39,457 bases of DNA, taken from contig NZ_CAMFJS010000035.1 of NCBI RefSeq assembly GCF_945956965.1, positions 1-39,457 on the forward strand, given 5' to 3'. Positions 11,145 through 19,263 of the stretch are shown piece after piece. The translations under genes and the position numbers were made by a program. Positions within the stretch are counted from its first letter, which is position 1. Each line of letters starts with the position of its first letter. The notes under the pieces are model-generated. The model saw only the letters and a list, made by a program, of their open reading frames with translations, was not told the origin of the DNA and ran no database searches. Origin of the DNA: an uncultured Roseateles sp. Lineage in GTDB: Bacteria > Pseudomonadota > Gammaproteobacteria > Burkholderiales > Burkholderiaceae_C.

Positions 11145-11163
11145 TTGACTGATTGGTCAGTAA
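11145..11163. promoter_or_regulatory. Palindromic operator at the efflux promoter
   Basis: The 19-base sequence TTGACTGATTGGTCAGTAA is an imperfect palindrome with ACTGA/TCAGT arms spaced by four bases and outer TT/AA pairs. It overlaps the last bases of the -10 box and the expected start of transcription, where a repressor would block initiation. Its form resembles TetR/AcrR-type operators, but no such regulator gene is adjacent. Confidence 0.65.
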
Positions 11164-11190
11164 TGTATGCAAGGGCCTAGTGCCTGTCAA
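11162..11190 (-). promoter_or_regulatory. Sigma-70 promoter of the RND efflux operon
   Basis: On the minus strand TTGACA (11190-11185) and TACATT (11167-11162) are separated by exactly 17 bases. The -35 is perfect and the -10 matches four of six. It lies about 100 bases before the adaptor ATG and feeds directly into the palindrome at 11145-11163. Confidence 0.75.
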
Positions 11191-11283
11191 ACCAAGCAGT
11201 CACGCCGCCAACTCAGGCGTAAATGCGCCTTGACAAGACCGCCCAGCGGCTGAGCAGCCCAAATCCCCGACACAATCTCGCCC

Positions 11284-12135
11284 GTGAACATCGACCACTA
11301 CGAAAACTTTCCCGTTGCCTCCTGGCTGTGCCCCAAGCCGCTGCGCCCGCCCATCGCCGCGATCTACCATTTCGCCCGCACGGCCGATGATCTGGCCGAT
11401 GAAGGCGATGTCAGCACCGCGCAACGCCAAGCCGATTTGCAGGCTTACCGCGCCGACCTGCACGCCATCTTCCAAGGCCAAGCCTGCTCGCCGCGCTGGG
11501 CCGCCAGGGTATTTGAGCCGCTGCGCCACGCCAGCTTGCAATATCGGCTGCCCATGCGCCTGCTTGACGATTTGCTGGACGCCTTCGAGCAAGACCTGCA
11601 CCAAAACAGCTACGCCGACCGGCCCGAGTTGCTGAACTACTGCCGCCGCTCCGCCAACCCGGTGGGCCGCTTGCTGCTGCATCTGTACGGCATTGATGAC
11701 GCCCTGGCCTTGCAGCGCTCCGACGCCATTTGCAGCAGCCTGCAGCTGATCAACTTCTGGCAAGACTTCAGCCGCGACGGGCCACGCGGCCGCGTTTACG
11801 CCCCGCGCGCCGACCTGCAGCGCCACGGCCTCAGCGAAGAGGCGCTGCGCCAATGCCAGGACAGCCCTGCCGCCCGCGCCCTGATTGCCGAGCTATGCGC
11901 CTGGGCTGAGGACTTGATGCAACAAGGCGCCCCCCTAGTTCACCAGATTCCGGGCCGCGCCGGCTGGGAATTGCGGCTGGTGGTGCAAGGCGGCCTGCGC
12001 ATTCTTGAGAGAATCCGCGCCATGCAATTTGCCAGCCTGACTCAGCGGCCTCAGATCGGTGCGCTGGACGCGCCGCGACTGCTGCTGCGCGCCATGCTGA
12101 TGCGCCCCCAATCCAACCCGAAGGAAACCTTGTGA
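11284..12135 (+). CDS. hpnC: HpnC, hydroxysqualene synthase of the hopanoid pathway
   Basis: This is a squalene/phytoene synthase family enzyme. In the HpnCDE route, HpnD makes presqualene diphosphate from two farnesyl diphosphates, HpnC turns it into hydroxysqualene and HpnE reduces that to squalene. The protein has 283 residues. The first Asp-rich motif is DDLADE (residues 35-40) and the second is the HpnC-type NFWQDFSRD near residue 157, followed by GRVY. The start is GTG at 11284, with no obvious ribosome site. The stop overlaps the hpnD start by GTGA, indicating translational coupling. It is divergent from the efflux operon. A TTGACA lies upstream at 11230-11235 but has no convincing -10 partner. 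Confidence 0.92.
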   Translation: MNIDHYENFPVASWLCPKPLRPPIAAIYHFARTADDLADEGDVSTAQRQADLQAYRADLHAIFQGQACSPRWAARVFEPLRHASLQYRLPMRLLDDLLDAFEQDLHQNSYADRPELLNYCRRSANPVGRLLLHLYGIDDALALQRSDAICSSLQLINFWQDFSRDGPRGRVYAPRADLQRHGLSEEALRQCQDSPAARALIAELCAWAEDLMQQGAPLVHQIPGRAGWELRLVVQGGLRILERIRAMQFASLTQRPQIGALDAPRLLLRAMLMRPQSNPKETL

Positions 12136-12980
12136 GTCCCGAGCAGTACGTGCAGGACAAGGCAGCCAAGAGTGGCTCCAGTTTTTACTACGCCTTCTTA
12201 TTTTTGCCGCCGGCGCGCCGCGCCGCCATCACCGCCTTCTATGCCTTCTGCCGCGAGGTGGACGATGTGGTGGACGAAACGCAAGACGCCGGCGTGGCCG
12301 CGACCAAGCTGGCCTGGTGGCGCAAGGAAGCCGCCAGCGCCTTCGCCGGCCAGCCCCAGCATCCGGTGATGCGGGCCCTGATGCCCCATTGCCAAAGCTA
12401 TGACATCCGCTTGGAGCACCTGAACGCTGTCATCGACGGCTGCCAGATGGATCTGGAGCAGACCCGCTACCTCGACTTCCCCGGCCTGCAGCGCTACTGC
12501 CACCTGGTGGCCGGCGTGGTGGGCGAGGTGGCGGCCAGCATCTTCGGCCAGACCCAGCCGCAAACCAAGGCCTACGCCCACAAGCTGGGCCAGGCCATGC
12601 AGTTGACCAATATCATCCGCGACGTGGGCGATGACGCCCGCCGTGGGCGCATCTACCTGCCCGTGTCGGAGCTGCAGCAGTTCGAGGTCAAGGCGCATGA
12701 AATCTTGCTGCGCCAAAAGCCCTGGGGCTATAGCGAGCGCTTCACCGCCTTGATGAAGTTCCAAGCCGAGCGCGCCCACCGCCTTTACGACGAAGCCTTT
12801 GCCCTGCTGCCCGAGGCCGACCGTCGCACGCAAAAGCCCGGGCTGATGATGGCCAATATTTACCGCGCCTTGCTGCGCGAGATCGAAGCGGAAAACTTCC
12901 GCGTACTGGAACAGCGCATCTCGCTGACCCCGCTGCGCAAGCTCTGGATCGCCATGCGCACCAACTGGACGGGTCGTTGA
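12132..12980 (+). CDS. hpnD: HpnD, presqualene diphosphate synthase
   Basis: This is the second squalene/phytoene synthase family member of the trio, with 282 residues, acting first in the pathway by joining two farnesyl diphosphates. It carries CREVDDVVDE (DDVVDE at residues 44-49) and NIIRDVGDDARRGRIYLP near residue 159, both classic diphosphate-binding motifs that coordinate magnesium. The GTG start at 12132 overlaps the hpnC stop and has AAGGAAACC upstream. Its own stop overlaps the hpnE start. HpnD is closer to phytoene synthase in its second motif than HpnC is, which is how I separate the two. Confidence 0.93.
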   Translation: MSPEQYVQDKAAKSGSSFYYAFLFLPPARRAAITAFYAFCREVDDVVDETQDAGVAATKLAWWRKEAASAFAGQPQHPVMRALMPHCQSYDIRLEHLNAVIDGCQMDLEQTRYLDFPGLQRYCHLVAGVVGEVAASIFGQTQPQTKAYAHKLGQAMQLTNIIRDVGDDARRGRIYLPVSELQQFEVKAHEILLRQKPWGYSERFTALMKFQAERAHRLYDEAFALLPEADRRTQKPGLMMANIYRALLREIEAENFRVLEQRISLTPLRKLWIAMRTNWTGR

Positions 12981-14278
12981 GCCCAAGCGCCCCAGATCAG
13001 CAGCAGCGCCAGCGCAAGCTCGCCGTCATCGGTGGCGGCTGGGCAGGACTGGCGGCCGCCGTCAGCGCGGTGCAGGGCGGCGCCGAGGTCAGCGTGCTGG
13101 AGATGGCGCCCCAACTGGGCGGCCGCGCCCGCAGCCTGAGCGCCGAGGACAAGCAGGCGCAACTGGACAACGGCCAGCACATCCTCATCGGCGCCTACAC
13201 CCAGAGCCTGGCCTTGCTGCAGAGCCTGGGCGTCGAGGCCGAGCAAGCTTTTTTGCGCACACCCTTGCGACTGCGCTATCCGCGCCAAGAAGGTCTGCGC
13301 CTGCCTGGCGGCGCCCCGCTGCTCAGCTTCACGCGCGGGGTGCTGGGCAACCGGGATTGGCCCTTGTCGGCACGCCTGAGTTTGCTAATGACCGCCGGCC
13401 GTTGGCTGCTCAAAGGCTTTCAATGCCCGCCGGACTGGAGCGTTAGCACTTTGTGCGCGGGTCTGCCCAGCTCTGTGCGCGAAAGCCTGATCGATCCGCT
13501 GTGCGTGGCCGCCCTCAACACCCCGGCCACCCAAGCCAGCGCCAGCACTTTTTTGCGTGTGCTGCGCGACGCCCTATTCAGCGGCCCCGGCAGCGCCGAC
13601 TTGCTGCTGCCGCGCCTGCCGCTCAGCGACTTGCTCGCCACCCCCGCGCAGCACTGGTTGCTCGCCCATGGTGCCGAGCTACGCCTGGGTCAGCGCGCGC
13701 AAAACCTGCAAGCCGAGGGCGCGGGCTGGCGCCTGGAGGGCGAGTATTTCGACCAAGTGGTGTTGGCCTGCACCTCGGTGGAAGCGGCCCGGCTGTGCCG
13801 TGAGATTGCGCCAGCCTGGTCACAGCAAGCGCAAGCCTTGCGCTTCGAGCCCATCTTGACTGTCTATCTGCAAAGCCCCGGCAGCCGCCTGCCCGCGCCC
13901 ATGGTGGCCTTGAAAGAAGGGCCGCAAGCCCCCGCCCAATTTGCTTTCGATCTAGGGCAGCTGGGCACCCACGCGGGGCTGTTCGCTTTCGTCATCAGCG
14001 GCGCGGCGCCCTGGGTCGAACGCGGCTTGACTGAGAGCGGCCACAGCACCCTGGCGCAAGCCATTCAGGAATTCGACTGGGCCACACCGCCGACGGTCTA
14101 CCGCGTCTTGGCCGAAAAGCGCGCCACCTTCGCCTGCACACCCGGCCTGGCACGCCCGCCCATGGCGATTGCGCCGGGCCTTTGGGCGGCGGGTGACTAT
14201 GTCACCGGCCCCTACCCCGCCACGCTGGAAGGGGCCGTGCGCGCCGGGCAAGCCGCAGCCGCGCAGGCTTTGCGTTAG
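12977..14278 (+). CDS. hpnE: HpnE, FAD-dependent hydroxysqualene dehydroxylase
   Basis: This is a flavin-dependent amine oxidase/desaturase-like enzyme that removes the hydroxyl group from hydroxysqualene to give squalene. It has 433 residues. The N-terminal dinucleotide fold shows VIGGGWAGLAAA with GxGxxG at about residues 19-24, then LEMAPQLGGRARS, the FAD-contacting stretch. A C-terminal FAD-binding segment reads GLWAAGDYVTGPYPATLEGAVRAG. The start appears to be TTG at 12977, overlapping the hpnD stop as TTGA, so all three genes are coupled. It ends 28 bases from the convergent TIGR03790 gene. No squalene-hopene cyclase gene is present in this window. Confidence 0.93.
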   Translation: MSPSAPDQQQRQRKLAVIGGGWAGLAAAVSAVQGGAEVSVLEMAPQLGGRARSLSAEDKQAQLDNGQHILIGAYTQSLALLQSLGVEAEQAFLRTPLRLRYPRQEGLRLPGGAPLLSFTRGVLGNRDWPLSARLSLLMTAGRWLLKGFQCPPDWSVSTLCAGLPSSVRESLIDPLCVAALNTPATQASASTFLRVLRDALFSGPGSADLLLPRLPLSDLLATPAQHWLLAHGAELRLGQRAQNLQAEGAGWRLEGEYFDQVVLACTSVEAARLCREIAPAWSQQAQALRFEPILTVYLQSPGSRLPAPMVALKEGPQAPAQFAFDLGQLGTHAGLFAFVISGAAPWVERGLTESGHSTLAQAIQEFDWATPPTVYRVLAEKRATFACTPGLARPPMAIAPGLWAAGDYVTGPYPATLEGAVRAGQAAAAQALR

Positions 14279-14306
14279 GGCATCAGCGCAGATGGACCCA
14301 AGTTGA

Positions 14307-15524
14307 TCAGAACTTTGGCGTCAATGGAGAAGTAAAAGGTGAAGTAAAAGGCGCCGCCAAAGGCTCGCCAATGAACACCCCCTGCCCGGGCCACAGCACG
14401 CTATGCCAATAGGCCTCCAAGGCTGACAAGCCCTGCACATAACTCAACAGCAAGACTTGAGGATGCGGGAACTTCTGGCGATGGTTGCAGGGTTCTGTGA
14501 CCGTGCCGTAGCTGGCCGTGGCGCCCGCCTCCAGCCAATCCATGGCACTCATCTGCCCGCTGTCAGGCCGGCGCTCCAGTTGACCACCGTACGAGGTCAG
14601 GTGGTCGGCCAAGGCGCCTGGCACCCAATCCACCTGGTCAAGACCTGGCACCACAGCCAAGCCGGTTTGGTAAATCAGGGTGCGTCGAAGCGCCGGCAGA
14701 TCTTTATGGACCGGGGTATGCGCCTCCACGCCCAGGCCGCGCAGCGAACCTGCCGGGGGGAACAGAGTGGCCCGCACATTCCGTGCCGCATCCGCCGTGT
14801 TGACGAAGTAGACATTGGCGGGCGCAAAGCCCGGCAAGCTTTGGTCGGCCGCAATGCCGCGCTCGATCAAGGCTTGCGCACTCTCCACCGTGCGTGCCGC
14901 CAGCAACATGGCCGGCCGCATGCCCAGATCGGCAAACGGCTTGGCCCCCTGATAGCTGAAATAGGGAGACGGCTTGGACGGCCCACAGCTATTGCTGCAA
15001 AGTTCGGCCTGATAGCCCAACGCCAGCGCGCCGGTGATGGAGTTGCAGCCCACGGCGTAGGGCTGCGTCCAGGCCAAGGCCAGGCCCTGAACCTCGGGGC
15101 CTAGCTTGCTTTTGATCTGGGCCTGCAAGGCCTCGAACTCATCGGGCTGCAAGCTCGCGCGAGTTGGCAGTGCAAGCCGGAGCACATGGGCCTCGGGAAT
15201 GCCGCGGCGGCGGGCGTAGTACTCCCCCACGGCCACCGAATAGGGATCGGCCGTGTTGATCACCAAACCCAGCTCCGCCGCCGTGATGCGGCCTTGTAGG
15301 CGAGGCATGCGCAACCAGCTTGGCGCCGGTGCGCTTGGCGTCATCGCCGGGCCGGCGCTTGAAGCGCCGCCGCCAGCTGGAACGCTTGCTGTTTGTGCTT
15401 GTGCAGCCACCAGCGCCAGCAGACCCGCCAGCAGCATCAAGGCCTGGCCAGCCACGCGTCGCCAAGCTGTTGCGGAGCGGTCACCATACCGAGGGGCGAA
15501 TCTACTTTTCGCAATACAAAACAA
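14307..15524 (-). CDS. TIGR03790-family secreted protein, function unknown
   Basis: The protein core matches my knowledge of family TIGR03790. It includes LGLVINTADPYSVAVGEYYARRRGIPEAHV near the N-terminus, then LALAWTQPYAVGCNSITGALALGY, and a conserved Gly-rich C-terminal third containing GATASYGTVTEPC. The family is described as uncharacterised and confined to genomes that carry exosortase. The start is uncertain. A TTG at 15524 has GGGAG six bases upstream and gives an Arg-rich n-region before the hydrophobic LMLLAGLLALVAAQAQT. The ATG at 15437 would give a signal peptide without a charged n-region. An open frame also runs antisense through the iclR-type gene up to 16061, which is not real coding. 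The 3' end has a 12-base tandem duplication (14329-14352) encoding TSPF/TSPL. Confidence 0.8.
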   Translation of the reverse strand: MFCIAKSRFAPRYGDRSATAWRRVAGQALMLLAGLLALVAAQAQTASVPAGGGASSAGPAMTPSAPAPSWLRMPRLQGRITAAELGLVINTADPYSVAVGEYYARRRGIPEAHVLRLALPTRASLQPDEFEALQAQIKSKLGPEVQGLALAWTQPYAVGCNSITGALALGYQAELCSNSCGPSKPSPYFSYQGAKPFADLGMRPAMLLAARTVESAQALIERGIAADQSLPGFAPANVYFVNTADAARNVRATLFPPAGSLRGLGVEAHTPVHKDLPALRRTLIYQTGLAVVPGLDQVDWVPGALADHLTSYGGQLERRPDSGQMSAMDWLEAGATASYGTVTEPCNHRQKFPHPQVLLLSYVQGLSALEAYWHSVLWPGQGVFIGEPLAAPFTSPFTSPLTPKF

Positions 15525-15548
15525 AGAAATCTCCCGCACAATCAAGGC

Positions 15549-16319
15549 ATGAAAAACACAGAGGAAAAAACACCTGCCATCCAGGTGTTGGAGCGCATGT
15601 TTTCGCTGCTGGATGTGTTGGCCAGCCATCAGGATCCGGTCTCGCTGAAGGAAATCAGCGCCAGCACCGGTCTGCACCCCTCCACGGCCCACCGCATTCT
15701 CAACGACTTGGCGCTCGGTCGCTTCGTTGACCGGCCCGAAGCCGGCAGTTATCGCTTGGGCATGCGCATGCTGGAGCTGGGCAATCTGGTCAAAGCCCGG
15801 CTGGACGTGCGTGACGCCGCCATCGGGCCGATGCGCGAGTTGCACAAATTCACCCACCAGCCCGTGAATCTGTCGGTTCGCCAAGGCGACGAAATCGTCT
15901 ACATCGAGCGCACTTACAGCGAACGCTCGGGCATGCAGGTCGTGCGCGCTGTGGGTGGCCGTGCGCCCTTGCACCTGACCTCGGTGGGCAAGCTCTTCCT
16001 CGCCAGCGATGACCCGGCGCGGGTGCGCAGCTATGCCGCCCGCACCGGCCTGGCTGGCCACACGCGCAACAGCCTCACCGATATTCAGGCCCTGGAGCGC
16101 GAAATGGCCCTGGTGCGCCAGCGCGGTGTGGCGCGCGACGATGAAGAGCTGGAACTCGGCGTGCGATGCATGGCCGCCGGCATTTATGACGACCAGGCCA
16201 AGCTAATTGCCGGTTTGTCGATCTCCGCCCCCGCGGACCGGCTGGAGGAATCTTGGATGGTGCGACTGAAGGAAACCGCCGGACAAATCTCGGCCGAGCT
16301 GGGTTACCGAGGCGGCTGA
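15549..16319 (+). CDS. IclR-family transcriptional regulator
   Basis: The protein has 256 residues, the usual IclR length. An N-terminal winged helix-turn-helix covers about residues 10-70 (SLKEISASTGLHPSTAHRIL). A C-terminal effector-binding domain runs from about residue 85 to the end, with GRAPLHLTSVGKLFLA and the late ISISAPADRL-like segment (SISAPADRLEE). Family members are dimeric regulators that bind small aromatic or carboxylic acids. The ATG at 15549 has AAGG just upstream. It is divergent from the TIGR03790 gene with little space between, so the promoters must overlap. The regulated gene may be that neighbour, but nothing in the sequence proves it. A strong terminator follows. Confidence 0.93.
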   Translation: MKNTEEKTPAIQVLERMFSLLDVLASHQDPVSLKEISASTGLHPSTAHRILNDLALGRFVDRPEAGSYRLGMRMLELGNLVKARLDVRDAAIGPMRELHKFTHQPVNLSVRQGDEIVYIERTYSERSGMQVVRAVGGRAPLHLTSVGKLFLASDDPARVRSYAARTGLAGHTRNSLTDIQALEREMALVRQRGVARDDEELELGVRCMAAGIYDDQAKLIAGLSISAPADRLEESWMVRLKETAGQISAELGYRGG

Positions 16320-16341
16320 GCCACTCGCGCCAAGCGGCCAC

Positions 16342-16374
16342 AAAAAAGCGCGCTCGATGAGCGCGCTTTTCATT
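16342..16374. terminator. Bidirectional intrinsic terminator
   Basis: A stem AAAAGCGCGCTC/GAGCGCGCTTTT with a three-base loop is flanked by an A run on the left and TTTTCATTT on the right. It sits between the convergent IclR gene (plus) and the PBP7-type gene (minus) and can stop transcription from both sides. Confidence 0.9.
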
Positions 16375-16413
16375 TGAGGACTCCGCGACTGGCGAAGCCC
16401 TAGAGGCCACCCT

Positions 16414-17472
16414 TCAGCCTACAACCTTGATCTTGTTGTGATTGAGCTCGGCAGGGTTGCTGGTGATCCACTTGCGCACCCGCTCTGCATCGCCAATCCG
16501 CGAATACTTGCCGGTCGAGTCCAGGAACACCATGATCAGCTTGCGGCCCGCCATGCGGGCCTGCATCACCAAGCAGCGACCGGCCTCGTTGATGAAGCCG
16601 GTTTTCTGCAGACCGATGTCCCAGCCCGGATTGCTCAGCAAACCATTGGTGCTGTGGAAATTGACCTGGCGGCGGCCCAGCGCGACCTGATATTCACGCG
16701 AGGTCGACAACTCACGCAGCAGCGGCACCTCATGCGCCACCTTCACCAAAGCCGCCAAATCCTTGGCGCTGGACTGGTTGCGACTGGACAGGCCGGTGGG
16801 CTCAACATAATGCGTGTCGGTCATGCCCAGGCTCAAGGCCTTCTGGTTCATGGCTGCCACAAAAGCACTCAGGCCACCGGGATAGTTGCGTCCCATGGCG
16901 TTGGCGGCGCGGTTTTCCGAGGACATCAGGGCCAAGTGCATCATCTCGCCGCGCGTCAGCGTGGTGCCAACGGCCAGGCGCGAGCGGGTGCCCTTCTCCG
17001 AGTCAATGTCTTCGTCGGTGATGGTCAGCTTTTCGTCCATGGCCTGGCCGGCATCCACCACCACCAGGGCCGTCATCAGCTTGGTGATCGAGGCAATCGG
17101 CAGCACGGCCGATGGATTCTTGGAGAACAGCACCTCGTTGGTGTCTTGATCCAAGACCAGCGCAACGCTGGACTTCAGATCCAGCGGGTCTTCCACCGCG
17201 TGCAAACCATACAACTGACCATAGGTCGGCTTGGCGGCAACGACGGCAGCGGCACCAACAACAGCGGCCTTGCGAACGCCAGAACGCGTTTGAACCGTGG
17301 TCTTGGCTTTGCGCACGCTCTTGACCTGCGGCTTCTGAGCCTCAGACTTGGCCGCCGTGGAAACCTTGGATTTGGCGCGCGTTGCTTCAGCTTGCGCGGG
17401 CGTCACCAAGCCCGTGGCCGCCAAAGCGGCGCACAAGACGGTACGCGACAACAATGAATAAATGTTCTTCAA
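16414..17472 (-). CDS. pbpG: D-alanyl-D-alanine endopeptidase, PBP7-type (peptidase S11)
   Basis: This is a low-molecular-mass penicillin-binding protein, a periplasmic serine peptidase that cleaves peptidoglycan cross-links. It has 352 residues. The signal peptide is MKNIYSLLSRTVLCAALAATG, cleaved after the AQA at residues 26-28. A Lys-rich linker (about residues 30-70) follows. The three catalytic motifs are clear: SITK with Ser128 and Lys131, SEN at 185-187, and KTG at 290-292. There is no long C-terminal amphipathic anchor as in PBP5, which favours the endopeptidase (PbpG) over DacA. It lies downstream of leuA on the same strand with a 172-base gap holding no clear terminator. Confidence is high for the family, moderate for the symbol. 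Confidence 0.9.
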   Translation of the reverse strand: MKNIYSLLSRTVLCAALAATGLVTPAQAEATRAKSKVSTAAKSEAQKPQVKSVRKAKTTVQTRSGVRKAAVVGAAAVVAAKPTYGQLYGLHAVEDPLDLKSSVALVLDQDTNEVLFSKNPSAVLPIASITKLMTALVVVDAGQAMDEKLTITDEDIDSEKGTRSRLAVGTTLTRGEMMHLALMSSENRAANAMGRNYPGGLSAFVAAMNQKALSLGMTDTHYVEPTGLSSRNQSSAKDLAALVKVAHEVPLLRELSTSREYQVALGRRQVNFHSTNGLLSNPGWDIGLQKTGFINEAGRCLVMQARMAGRKLIMVFLDSTGKYSRIGDAERVRKWITSNPAELNHNKIKVVG

Positions 17473-17644
17473 CTCGGTCCCCAGCGACTGTCACTCAGTT
17501 TAAGTGATCAGGAAAACACACGCAAGATCAATCGCTTAACCGCGGCTCTTAAAGTCAAGCCTCGTTCAGCATCGCATCAATCGACGGCCCCAAATCTAAC
17601 GCAGCTGTCAGCCCGAGCGATGACAAAACGAGGCCGGGACTTCC

Positions 17645-19186
17645 CTAGCCCTGCGCCGCCACACGCTCCAATTTGCTTCGCAGCTTGTTCAAAGCGCTCA
17701 AATAGGCCTTGGCGGACGCGACCACGATGTCGGGGTCGGCGCCCACGCCGTTGACGACGCGGCCGGCATGCTGCAGGCGAACGGTCACCTCGCCTTGCGA
17801 TTCTGTGCTGCCACTGGTGATGGCATTGACCGAATAGAGCAGCATCTCGGCGCCACTTTGGGCGGCCGACTCAATCGCCTTGAGCACGGCGTCCACCGGG
17901 CCGTTGCCCTCGCTCTCGGTGCGGCGCTCTGCCTCACCGGCCGCGAAGACGACGCTGGCGTGCGGGCGCTCGCCCATTTCGGAGCGCTGCGCCAGCGCCA
18001 CCAGACGGTAATGCTCTTGCTCGGCGGTGACCGACTCGTCCATCACCAGGGCGATGATGTCTTCGTCAAAGATTTCGTTCTTGCGGTCGGCCAGGTCCTT
18101 GAAGCGCACAAACGCCGCATTCACCTCGGCCTCCGACTCCAGCGAAATACCCAACTCCTGCAAGCGCTGCTTGAAGGCATTGCGGCCGCTCAGCTTGCCC
18201 AGCACGATTTTGTTGGCGGCCCAGCCCACGTCCTCGGCCCGCATGATTTCGTAGGTGTCGCGTGCCTTGAGCACGCCGTCCTGGTGGATGCCCGAAGCAT
18301 GGGCAAAGGCGTTCGCCCCCACCACCGCCTTATTGGGTTGCACCACAAAGCCAGTGGTCTGCGAGACCAGGCGCGAGGCGGCCACGATGTGGGAGGCGTC
18401 GATATTGCAGTCCAGGCCAAAGTAGTCGCGCCGGGTCTTGACGGCCATCACCACTTCTTCCAGCGAGCAGTTACCCGCCCGCTCACCCAGGCCGTTGATG
18501 GTGCATTCGATCTGACGCGCGCCGCCGATCTGCACACCGGCCAGGGAATTGGCCACCGCCATGCCCAGGTCGTTATGGCAATGCACCGACCAGATGGCCT
18601 GATCCGAATTGGGCACACGCTCGCGCAAGGTCTTGATGAAGTTGCCGTACAACTCGGGGATGGCGTAACCCACCGTGTCCGGGATGTTGATGGTGCGCGC
18701 GCCTTCCTTGATCACCGCCTCAACGACGCGGGCCAAAAACTCTGGATCCGAGCGATAGCCATCTTCGGGCGAGAACTCCACGTCATCCGTCAGATTGCGG
18801 GCAAAGCGCACCGCCAGAATGGCTTGCTCCAGCACCTGCTCACGCGTCATGCGCAGCTTCTTCTCCATGTGCAACTCGCTGGTCGCAATGAAGGTGTGAA
18901 TGCGCGAGCGCGCCGCACCCTTGAGCGCCTCGGCCGCACGGGCAATATCGCGGTCATTCGCACGCGCCAAGGAACAGACCGTGCTTTCACGCACCGCGTC
19001 GGCAATTGCCTTCACCGCCTCAAAGTCGCCAATGCTGGAGGCGGCAAAGCCGGCCTCGATCACATCCACTCGCAGGCGTTCCAACTGGCGCGCAATGCGC
19101 AGCTTCTCGTCCTTGGTCATGGAGGCGCCGGGGCTTTGCTCGCCGTCACGCAAGGTGGTGTCGAAAATGATCAGTTGCTGGCTCAT
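17645..19186 (-). CDS. leuA: 2-Isopropylmalate synthase, short bacterial type (LeuA)
   Basis: It condenses acetyl-CoA with 2-ketoisovalerate, the first committed step to leucine. The protein has 513 residues. The TIM-barrel catalytic domain carries [12 protein letters not shown] (about residues 9-20), the metal ligands [11 protein letters not shown] (about 205) and GLGERAGN. The C-terminal LeuA dimer or allosteric domain (about residue 390 on) confers leucine feedback in this family. The start at 19186 has AAAGGAT upstream. It follows the other, longer leuA by 77 bases with no terminator between them, so both are probably expressed from the attenuator-controlled transcript. Citramalate synthase is a less likely alternative, since the sequence matches LeuA throughout. 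Confidence 0.95.
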   Translation of the reverse strand: MSQQLIIFDTTLRDGEQSPGASMTKDEKLRIARQLERLRVDVIEAGFAASSIGDFEAVKAIADAVRESTVCSLARANDRDIARAAEALKGAARSRIHTFIATSELHMEKKLRMTREQVLEQAILAVRFARNLTDDVEFSPEDGYRSDPEFLARVVEAVIKEGARTINIPDTVGYAIPELYGNFIKTLRERVPNSDQAIWSVHCHNDLGMAVANSLAGVQIGGARQIECTINGLGERAGNCSLEEVVMAVKTRRDYFGLDCNIDASHIVAASRLVSQTTGFVVQPNKAVVGANAFAHASGIHQDGVLKARDTYEIMRAEDVGWAANKIVLGKLSGRNAFKQRLQELGISLESEAEVNAAFVRFKDLADRKNEIFDEDIIALVMDESVTAEQEHYRLVALAQRSEMGERPHASVVFAAGEAERRTESEGNGPVDAVLKAIESAAQSGAEMLLYSVNAITSGSTESQGEVTVRLQHAGRVVNGVGADPDIVVASAKAYLSALNKLRSKLERVAAQG

Positions 19187-19263
19187 GGCTGGATATCCTT
19201 TAATCGCGGATGCGGAAGTTTATTGATTGATTCATTCGATCGCTTGATCAGGCGCGCGTTCGG

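Noticed and set aside
11065-11190. Longer N-terminus of the efflux adaptor
   Set aside because: Starting at 11190 would overlap the -35 box and place 42 residues ahead of a clear lipoprotein signal peptide.
11200-11853. Minus-strand frame opposite hpnC
   Set aside because: It is antisense to a gene with well-conserved motifs and shows only low-complexity sequence.
15525-16061. N-terminal extension of the TIGR03790 frame through the IclR gene
   Set aside because: It is antisense to the IclR coding sequence, and the hydrophobic signal segment appears only after 15450.
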